Positions 56,073 through 64,000 of a stretch of 64,000 nucleotides of DNA are shown here, in pieces. Numbering within the stretch: position 1 is the stretch's first letter; every line of letters begins with the position of its first letter. The translations under genes and the position numbers were made by a program. Under the pieces are notes generated by a model. It saw nothing but the letters and a program-made list of their open reading frames with translations. It searched no databases and was not told the origin of the DNA. The stretch is from Cycas panzhihuaensis (taxonomy: Eukaryota; Cycadophyta). Location: the NCBI GenBank assembly GCA_023213395.1, contig CM041465.1, positions 40,803,741 to 40,867,740 on the forward strand. Reading direction: 5' to 3'.

Positions 56073-58565
56073 GTTAAAGTTGTAAAGGCTTGAAGCTAGT
56101 AGATGACTTGGAAACTCAGTGCTTTCGTCGCTTAAGTTCCGCCTTCTAACAAACCAACAGTCTTGATCTTACTAGAAGATCCAACAACTGAATGGAGTGA
56201 TGAGGGGAGAGAACTAGTCAAAAGAGTTGGTCCAACCCTGATCTATAGATGAAATCCAATGGTTGACCAAGTCAAATCTAGGACAAGGCAGGTAGGGTTG
56301 ATTTGCATGGATGTACCATGTTTTCCCTGGGATTCACAGCCCCAATAACACCCTTTTCGAACCTCTTTTCCCTCAAGCAACCTTAATTGTGCCTTAATCG
56401 ACTGCGGTCAGTTGGTCCCCTAGGGAATGCACCAAGCTTAAGGTTATTTTAGAGGCAAAGTTTGAACCTTTTTCAGACCTCTCTAACCAGATTTTAAATC
56501 ACTTTTTAAGAAGTTCAAGTTGACTTAAGATTGATTTTACTTGGATGATGTACTTTTTAAAAACAGGGTGCTTAAAAAAGCTTACAAAATGTGGCTTCAA
56601 GGGAAGCAAACTTAGTACATCAAATACAACTTAAAGCACTTCAAGAAATGAAAAGAGTGCTAAAGAAATCCAAGTAAAGACTTGAGTACATCAATGATAA
56701 CACATTAAGTGTTTTGAGACAAAATGGGCACTTTAAAAGATCAAAAAGATGCTAAGTACCCAAGAAATAAAGATAAACTCCTTCGTGATGAAGGTCCAAG
56801 TGGGTTCCTTTTAGTGGAGAATGCTCAACTTGAAGAAGAAATAAGTCACTTGCAATATGTAGACACCATGCACCAATTTTTAGGACTTAAAATAGTCCTA
56901 ACCCGCCAAGAAAATGAGTGATCTTTTTATTAGAAAATTGATTTTTGAGCCTCTTTTTGGACAAGGACTCTAGGTCACCAAGTAGGGAGCCTAATGAAAT
57001 CACTTAAGTGATTTTTTCTTTTACAATGATCAAAGTGACTTGAAAAAGTTACTTAATGAGTCACTAAAAGGATTTTTTATGTTAAGTGGCTTCAAAAAGT
57101 AAAAAAAATAGTGAATTTGACTCTATTTTTGAACTAGGGCGTGAAGGACACCTCGCAGGGAGCCTTATAAAATGCTTAAAAAAGTGATTTTTTGCCTTTA
57201 AAATGATAAAAATGACTTAAAAGGTCATTAAATGAGTCAAAAAAACACAAGTGAAATCTTTTTATGTGTTAAATGACTTTTAAAACATTAAAAAGGTGAC
57301 AAAATAACCTTTAATTGATTAAATATCAATTAAATAACTTCAAAAAGGAGAACCTTAGTTTAAAAAGATGATTAAAAGTGGAATATTCTAAAGAATATTC
57401 CAAATTTTATAACATAAGGTTATAAAACTAAAGTTAAAATTTGAAACTGTTTTGAAAATTCAAAATCTACCAACCTGCACGACAGAAAAATGATGACACA
57501 AAGGAGAAATTCGAACGAATGAGCAATCGAATCTCAGAGATGACTATAGATCTGGAGTTATGAGCTGATTTTGATCATTTCAAGCAGTCTATTGATATAA
57601 TTTCGAAGTACGCAGAGTGAATGCGAAGAAAAAAAGAGAACAAGAGCCGTGTGACTTCGTGATCACGCAGAGGGAGATATCTCTCGTACGGATGATCGAA
57701 TCGAGACGCCACTTCAGACGAAGGAATGTACTACCGTAACAAAGTTGCCTCTCAGTTTTCAGATGAATCCACTGAGTCTATGAAGAATACGAAGAAGAAG
57801 AAGCACATGAAGGGTGCATGGACTGTAGAGGAGGTACGACTGCCATACAAGCTTTGAGAGTGATGAATAGTCACTCAATCAACTTTGTGGGACCCACAAT
57901 GTGCTAAGACACTTGCAAATGATAAAATTTCTACTAATGCAAATAGCAACGAAAGATTTGAATGAACTCACTCGGGTTTGAGGGCTGAAAAAAGCTTAAA
58001 AGTGGTTCACACCCTGCAAAGAGATTCATACTGCAAATATTCTCTGTCTAAGGAACTGATTCAGTTGTAAAACAGTTCAACACCTTGCTTTACGAGAAAA
58101 AAAAAGCTAGAAAATATAGATTTTTAGTGAAAAACCACAAAAAAATGAGGATAAACTTGCTTAGATCTGAGGAACAACTGATGCAAATTGGTTGCAGATC
58201 AGTTATAAACTACAGAAAATGATTACGAGATTGATTTTTAATCATAAAGTAATTTAAATAACTCAAATTTGCCTTCTTTCTTTGAAAAAATAATTTTTTT
58301 TAAAGAAAAAATTAAAGAAAATGCACTGTTTTTGGAAAAAAAACAATGTGTTGCACCCTTGATTAAGGTCTAAAAAAATTTCAGATCTTTAAATAACCCT
58401 GCTGCAGCCTTAGAAAATGCTCCAGAAGCTTGAACCTGTAGAAAACAAGTCTAAACAAACCTTGGATTGCCTTCGGAGAGCGAAAGTCGTCACCAAGGGT
58501 TTGTAAACCCTTACTAAATCTCTTAACAAAGAGGAAATTAGAACAGAGAGGACAAATCTCCTTCT
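56073..58565 (-). other. Long untranslated leader of C4
   Basis: Nearly 2.5 kb between the primer site and gag with no frame resembling any family. It is AT-rich, with direct repeats of tgactt/aaaaatgactt type around 57000-57330. Copia leaders are usually a few hundred bases. An unrecognised insertion or a species-specific leader are both possible. Confidence 0.6.
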
Positions 58566-58577
58566 GCTCTGATACCA
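58566..58577 (-). promoter_or_regulatory. Primer binding site of C4 (initiator tRNA-Met)
   Basis: On the minus strand it reads tggtatcagagc, an exact match, two bases inside the 5' LTR. Confidence 0.92.
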
Positions 58578-58579
58578 AA

Positions 58580-59124
58580 TGTTGAAAATGGCATTAAGCC
58601 TACAATACCTAAGATCTAGAAGATAGTTCCTCTCTAGTTCTAGAATCAAAGAGATCTATACTTAGCAATGAAAGCTTAATCAAGTAAACAAGATAAAAGA
58701 CTAAACATGAAAGAGCATGAGCAAGATGATACCAAAATGAGGAGGAGATGGAATTGGTCCAATCTCCAAATGAATATCAGTTTAATTAGCAAACTAGCAA
58801 CATAACAATATAGCTCAAACTCTATATAAGAAACATGAGAAACAGTCTCAATATATAGAGTGATAAAAGAGACCTAAGGCATTAGACATTTGACAAGTGT
58901 CAAACATCCAAGCTACATGCCTTGCATGTAGGACATATGTCCTTTTAGGCTCTCAAGTGAGCAAAAGTGCATGAGGGTCATTTGACCCTTAAGTGACAAT
59001 GTTATGTCACTAGGAAAGAATGTGGGTGTGCACATTATCACTTAAGTGATAAGTCGCCCCATAAAGTACAAAATATACATGAAATAAAGTACATATACTT
59101 AACATGTGAACATAAGGTTTAACA
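58580..59124 (-). repeat. 5' LTR of C4
   Basis: It has 545 bases, TGTTGAAAATGG to GGTTTAACA on +, followed on + by the target duplication aactc. Confidence 0.94.
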
Positions 59125-60235
59125 AACTCTTCCAACAAAAGCAATATCTTTAGAATCCAAGATTCATAGATTTAATTTGGACTAAGTCCCAAGAATTGCA
59201 AAATTCTGAGTTACTTCTCCCAATCAAGTTTTTACAATGGGCAGTCCCTTAAATCGTTTCCAAGGAAACAATATATACATATGTAAATACTCATACAAAA
59301 GAATAAGTGCATTCTTATCACCTATTGGGGGTGACACGAAGCAAGAAGGCCAAGTGTTACCCATATAAAGGTAGTCTCCTGAAAGTTTTTAGGACCAATA
59401 AAACTCTTCAAGTTTCTAATTTTCGCTAGGTGGCGATCTTCACATTTCGAAGACGATCTCAAAAGCAGAAAAGAAGATAGTTTCTTTTTTATAGACTCAA
59501 AATATCTAATTCTGATAGCAAACAAGGGCTATAATGTGAAAGATTAAAGCTTAAAAGATTATGGAATGCGACCTATAAGATAGATGAATTGGTGGAGAGA
59601 TCCAAGCTATTAAAACAAAGTTATCGGTCTAATTGCAATCACTGAAGCTAATGAAGGGGATACCACTTATGACTTGGAAACTTTCATAAAATGGCCCCTG
59701 CCTCTCGTGAAGGGAAAATAAGGAAGTAGTGCAAGAATGTTCAAGATCCAAGTGTGTGTAGTCTAGCACCCCACATGTGGTACTCACAACACAAAACTAC
59801 AAAATGCAGGCTAAAAGATCAAACACCCACATGCCAGCATCCTACACTCCTGTTGAATCAAGAAAGATGTTCTCAAATAAAAAAGCGAGAAGCATGGTGT
59901 AAGCCACTACGAGCCAAAAGGTATATAGCATATTTAATACTATACCATGTTCTAAACATATATATTAATAAATGCACACCGCCCAAGGCAATCGACCATT
60001 TTTGTCACCTTTTCTTTATAACTTCATCATCCTAGTATTACAAACCACTAACTTTGGTGTTGAAATTGAGATTTCTTGCCCACTGCATGGAAAGTATTCC
60101 ATGTGAATTTGATGCATTTTTGAAGGACTAAATTCACGACTAAGTCCCTTCTCTACCTTGCCTCTCTAATTGTTTTTTTAATTATATTGTTTCATTCCTC
60201 CCATGGAGCCTTTTTCTTAGTAAAAAGAAATAAAC
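59125..60235 (+). other. K interior between C4 and the extra ORF
   Basis: I see no RT, RNase H or integrase block in any frame here. The part from about 59940 onward aligns with 1930-2240 in H1 and acts as leader to the extra ORF. A complete K copy should have pol here, so this one has lost it or never had it. Confidence 0.5.
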
Positions 60236-62980
60236 ATGGCCAATTTCCAACCTTCCTCCAACCAAAAAGCCAAAAACCCTCCTACATAGATTATTGCAAA
60301 CATGTAGGATTCTCTTAAAATAGACTTGAGTAAGGTCTATGAGGAGAAAAACCCATCTATGGACAAGTTGAGGACATGCAGGTTATTGCAAGCAAGATGT
60401 GCAGTAGAAACAATGCATGTTTGTAATATTGCTAAATAGTGTGCTTTCAGGTTCAAGAGAAGCAAATAGATAATCTTAGATAGGAATGGCAAGCCCTTCT
60501 ACCTCCTTACCCCTAAGCATTTTCAAAAGATCTTGTGCCTTCTGGAGCCAAATGCGGATTCCAACCAGAGGAGGTAAGGATATTCCTAAAAGAGAATGAC
60601 TCATTAGATAGGACCTTTTGTTCCTGGATGGAAGAAAAGGCACAAGTTGTCTCAAATAAAAAGGCATATCTTGTTAAGTCTTTGAAACAAAGCAAGAAGG
60701 GTTCGTATTTGTTGGCCAAGGTAATGGGTAAAGAAAGTAATGCCCATCTGGATCAATTCACCACATAGGCCATGATTTTGCTTTTCTCTAGTAACCAGAC
60801 ATTCAATTGGGCTAAGATTATCAGTGGATTAATAACTGAACAGCTCCAACGAGTCAATTCTGAAGAAACTTTTTACGTGATAGCTTACCTTTTGGGGGAA
60901 ATTGCTGGCACCCTCAACTTCCAAAAGATACTTCCTCAAAATAGAGAAAATTATAAAACAAGGAAGCCCATAAGTTTTTGGTATCCAAAGCTATGGAGAA
61001 GTAAGCACAAAAGGTATTACTCCACAGTGGCAGATGATTTTATCCATCAAATTGACTAATGTATTGGAACAGGGCCTAATGATCAAATCCATAACATTGT
61101 TCAAATTTGGCTGGCGGGAGAGGGAGACTATCAAAATGGTGATTATTACTTGGACCAACAATACAGTATAATCTAGCTTCACAGATGATGATGGGGCCTC
61201 TCTACTACCTAAGTACCCTGAGGAAAGGGGTTGTATATTTGAAATTTATAAACAATTATCATCTATTAGAGATTTTTTGAATCAATCCAGAAAAGCTCCT
61301 TTCCAAAAGCTCCCATTAATTATTGGACAAAGTAACATAGACTCCCAATCATTTGCTAAGAGACAGGAGAACAAAATAAGGGATTTTTGGTTTAAAATAA
61401 CATAGAAACGTTTTTATGATCATGATGGGTCAATGGTAACACATTTGAGAAGAATGAGAATGTCCTTTAAGAAGGTCCACCAAACCTCAGTATATGATAT
61501 AGAAAGAAATCCTAAAAATTATCAGCAATTTGTAACTCATTATAAGGGGTATTTTACACCTCCCTCTGTTGTTGGTTTTAAAAATGAAAATAATTATAAT
61601 AATGATGTGAGTCTTGGTGATGATACAAATAGTCCAGCGAGGGTTGAGACACCTAAGGAAAGCTAGGCTCAAAAGGTTATGAGCTAGGATGTGGTACATA
61701 TCATCGTGGTTTCATCCTCAGCTTCCAAAGGAAAGAAAAGAAAGGCTAGAGAAAAAAGGGCGATGACATCATCAGTGGAAGAGCCAACTCACAAGAAAAC
61801 CAGACAACAAGCCCATAAACGCCAGAAGGTGGTTGTCTCCATAGATGATCAAGCGACTAAATTTGCTCCTCTTCCTTTACAGCCTTGGTTGCTACAACAA
61901 ATTAACGATTTAGAAGAAGGGAAATTCCCTTCCTTTACCACGAAAGATAGCTTTGCCATAACGTTTATGTGGGATGACAAAAATTAGAAGATCCAGATTG
62001 TTAAGACCACTCCCAAGAAAAGAACCAAAGGAAGTGATGGCAGAGTTATAGTCAATTTTGATGTACAAGGATCCTCCATACCAATGGAACAACACAATCC
62101 CATTGAAAGAGTTAATCTCGAGTTAGTCGTTGGTCAGACGTTCAAGGAGATGTTATCAAGTTGCAAGTTGAAGTGGGGCAAAGGAGAAGTAAATATGAAG
62201 ACTTGTAGTGTAAATACAACGAAATATATAGACCTTTTGCAGCTTTACCTCTACAACAACAACCACCAGTAGAAGAAGATGAGGAATAGGGTACAAAAGT
62301 TCCAACTACTCTGGTTGTCAAGGTGCTAAAATCCATAGAGATTGTAAATAAAATTAAAGAAATGAAAAATGAATAGATACAAGCACTGGTAGACTCACTT
62401 TGGGAAATTTTTGCAAGTCTGCAAGAACTTCAAAACCAAGTAACAACTACTTGCAAAACCTTGGACAACAAGGAAGTATCAATACAAGGAGCTTTAGAAA
62501 TACAATGGAGAGAGATGAGGAAAAAATTGGCCAATCCCTCACTTGGCTATCTTCCCACCCTTGAAAAATGGAGGGTAACTCTTACAATGGCCACTCATCA
62601 AATTTAAGAAATCTCCCAGCAAGTGGAGAAAATTGAATGTTTGATTAAAGAAATTCTGGAAGAGTAGAAGCAACTCCAAGTTAGAGGCAAATTGCCTCAA
62701 TTAGCTAATGAAGAGTCTACAGAGCAATATTTGCAGTGACAAATTATGAAGTTGAGGCAATAGATGGGAATACTTCTCTTGATGGTGTAACTAACTCACT
62801 TGTTGGGGGCATAAAGAAAACGGTCTTCCTCAAATGCACAATGAATGTACAGAAAAGTGGCAAGTGGAAACTAAGTCTAAATTCAAATTTGTGGAGGACC
62901 GCGTGTTGCTAATCAATATGAGAATTCTCGAGGAATTTAACGAACAAATGGAACATATTAGCACAGTTGTCGATGAATGA
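60236..62980 (+). pseudogene. K-family long extra ORF (about 900 codons), uninterrupted copy
   Basis: The ATG at 60236 starts MANFQPSSNQKAKNPP and a shared stop is at 62978-62980. Within this span the frame is broken by several stops and shifts. Blocks in order: DLSKVYEEKNPSMDK (about 60330), LKENDSLDRTFCSWMEEKAQ (60590), FNWAKIISGLITEQLQRV (60800), PISFWYPKLWRSKHKRYYST, LLPKYPEERGCIFEIYKQL, a basic stretch with KGKKRKAREKRA (61730) that could be a nuclear signal, LPLQPWLLQQINDLEEGKFP, and a coiled-coil C-terminus. The NWAK block plus following helices resembles the G1 and G4 extra ORFs (LNWANFVAGRIVQNL). It lies just before the 3' LTR. Function unknown. Confidence 0.72.
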
Positions 62981-63292
62981 TTATCACAACATTGATGCAG
63001 TTCAGTCAGTTTCAAAACAACCCAATGTAATTGCCAATTTTGGACCCCAATAGAAAGAGAAAAGTTGGCCAAAAAAAGGAGGTTTTTCTTTTGAAAGTCC
63101 ACTTCTTGCTATTTATTCTTCCTCTTTCTACAAAAGGAGGGGATTGGAGTGTGGGGAGAAAAAGAAAGTTGGGCTTTTGAGGCCATTCAACTTACATGCT
63201 TTGTGTGTTTTAGTGGCTTGGTATATTTTCAGCTCTAAAAAGTCAAAGCTTGTAAGGTTTGTGCATTAAGTTTGGAAGCATAAGAGAGGGAA
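62981..63292 (+). other. K 3' untranslated region and polypurine tract
   Basis: The bases match 47395-47642, with the target site of G1 in H1 falling at the equivalent of about 63085. It ends in the purine run aagagagggaa, which directly precedes the LTR. Confidence 0.75.
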
Positions 63293-63685
63293 TGTGTAGC
63301 ATATCCACTCCCCTCCCTTCTGTATATTTCATACTATCATGAATCAGAAATTCATTTGACTAGATGTATTTGTTATTTGGACGAATATTCATGATTATGT
63401 AATGGTTGCTTTATTTTCTCTGTTTTCCCTGCACATTCTAATGTGACTTTTACATTCATTCAGTTTTATTTAACTTTTCACTTTCCCACTCGTGTGATGT
63501 TCATATTCATCAACATGATTTTATTTTTCATATATGAATACCTGTTGTATACTATAGTATTTTAATATTCTCCCCAAAAAAATATTTATTTTAAATTATC
63601 CTTAATTCTCTGTGTAAATTTTCTAAGAACACTATGCGTACTAGTTTATTTTGCTGTATTAATCCTTTCTGGAAAGGCACAAACA
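63293..63685 (+). repeat. 3' LTR of the second K copy
   Basis: It begins TGTGTAGCATATCC and ends GGCACAAACA. It aligns with 47643-48046 along its length, with substitutions and small indels. Confidence 0.8.
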
Positions 63686-64000
63686 ATCCGGATAGCACTA
63701 CTACACTAATATTGAGGGAATACACACCTGAACTTTAGTTTTGCATATAACCTTTACTTTCTATTTTTATGGTGGATTATCAGGGGGCTTTCGTGAATTG
63801 TTTCAGCAGCTGTTGGTCAGATTTTTCAGGAGCTACCAAGGGAAAATGCAGTACCTGTGAATAGCAAACAAATTGGTGATCATCTGCTCATCCTTGGAAA
63901 CTCCCATCACTGTGCAAATTTGTGGAAAAAAGGAAAAGAAAGAAAAAGAGATAAAAATTGCCCACCTAAATTTGGCGAGGGAAATACGTACTACTAGTTG
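63686..64000 (+). other. Unassigned right edge
   Basis: About 315 bases beyond the K LTR. I see no known repeat, frame or terminal motif. It is the only stretch that could be flanking DNA older than K. Confidence 0.4.

Larger units (their letters stand above)
51482..59124 (-). mobile_element. Ty1/copia element C4
   Basis: The LTRs are 51482-52026 and 58580-59124, both 545 bases, and the target duplication aactc is perfect (51477-51481 and 59125-59129). The primer site is an exact initiator tRNA-Met match, and a polypurine tract adjoins the left LTR. Gag to RNase H lie in order on the minus strand but with many breaks. The LTRs differ at about 30 of 545 positions. An LTR of the same family forms the left edge of the window. 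Confidence 0.95.
47643..63685 (+). mobile_element. Second K copy: degenerate gypsy element, no RT or integrase seen
   Basis: The LTRs are 47643-48046 and 63293-63685. The interior without C4 holds gag, the end of protease, an archaeal-type RNase H, a short pre-RT motif and a long extra ORF. I found no RT catalytic core, no gypsy RNase H and no integrase, so this copy is either non-autonomous or has lost them. The archaeal-type RNase H places it with the Tat branch. There is no target duplication, as expected if the left side is another copy of the same element. Confidence 0.72.

Noticed and set aside
63686-64000. Possible exon or host promoter at the right edge
   Set aside because: No long frame, splice pattern or recognisable motif is visible in the 315 bases available.

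Overview
The window is plant nuclear DNA made almost entirely of LTR retrotransposons. I found no host gene, rRNA, tRNA or CRISPR array. The evidence for a plant is the mix of Ty1/copia elements (UBN2-type gag, one-frame gag-PR-IN-RT-RH order, primer sites for initiator tRNA-Met) with Ty3/gypsy elements of the Athila/Tat type (no chromodomain, an archaeal-type RNase H, an extra ORF after integrase). The density and depth of nesting suggest a large, slowly purged genome such as a gymnosperm. That last step is inference; the species cannot be read from the sequence.

Layout. Names C (copia), G (gypsy), X and K are mine. The oldest layer is a gypsy-like family K lying in tandem and sharing one LTR. 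The 3' part of a first copy (called H1) runs in pieces from about 1859 to 47642 and ends at the LTR 47643-48046. The same LTR starts a second copy that runs to the LTR 63293-63685. H1 is broken by three insertions: copia C1 (2455-7761, TSD caatg); the composite minus-strand element X/G4 (8509-19372, TSD cttca), which itself holds the small copia C2 (12775-15596, TSD tcccc); and gypsy G1 (21080-47394, TSD gtctt). G1 is in turn broken by the short gypsy G2 (22953-28439) in gag and by copia C3 (30623-42273, TSD ctgaa) in RT. C3 is broken by G3 (31276-37091, TSD gctaa), a second copy of the G2 family. The second K copy is broken by copia C4 (51482-59124, TSD aactc) and by a TRIM-like repeat pair near 50.2-50.5 kb. 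The left edge of the window is the end of a C4-type LTR sitting inside the RT gene of another copia, C0 (338 to about 1836).

Function. Nearly all coding regions are broken by stops and frameshifts, several catalytic residues are lost, and no element looks autonomous. C3 is the best preserved: its LTRs differ at about 6 of 366 positions. By my hand counts the other copia LTR pairs differ by about 8% (C1), 6% (C2) and 5.5% (C4).

The points most worth following are: (1) an extra ORF between integrase and the 3' LTR in G1 and G4, with a related one in K; (2) the G2/G3 family, which keeps gag, protease and only the integrase tail, with the same deletion in two separate insertions; (3) an archaeal-type RNase H remnant in K upstream of a pre-RT motif; (4) the shared-LTR tandem of K; and (5) a dating paradox, in which G3, nested inside young C3, has far more diverged LTRs than its host.
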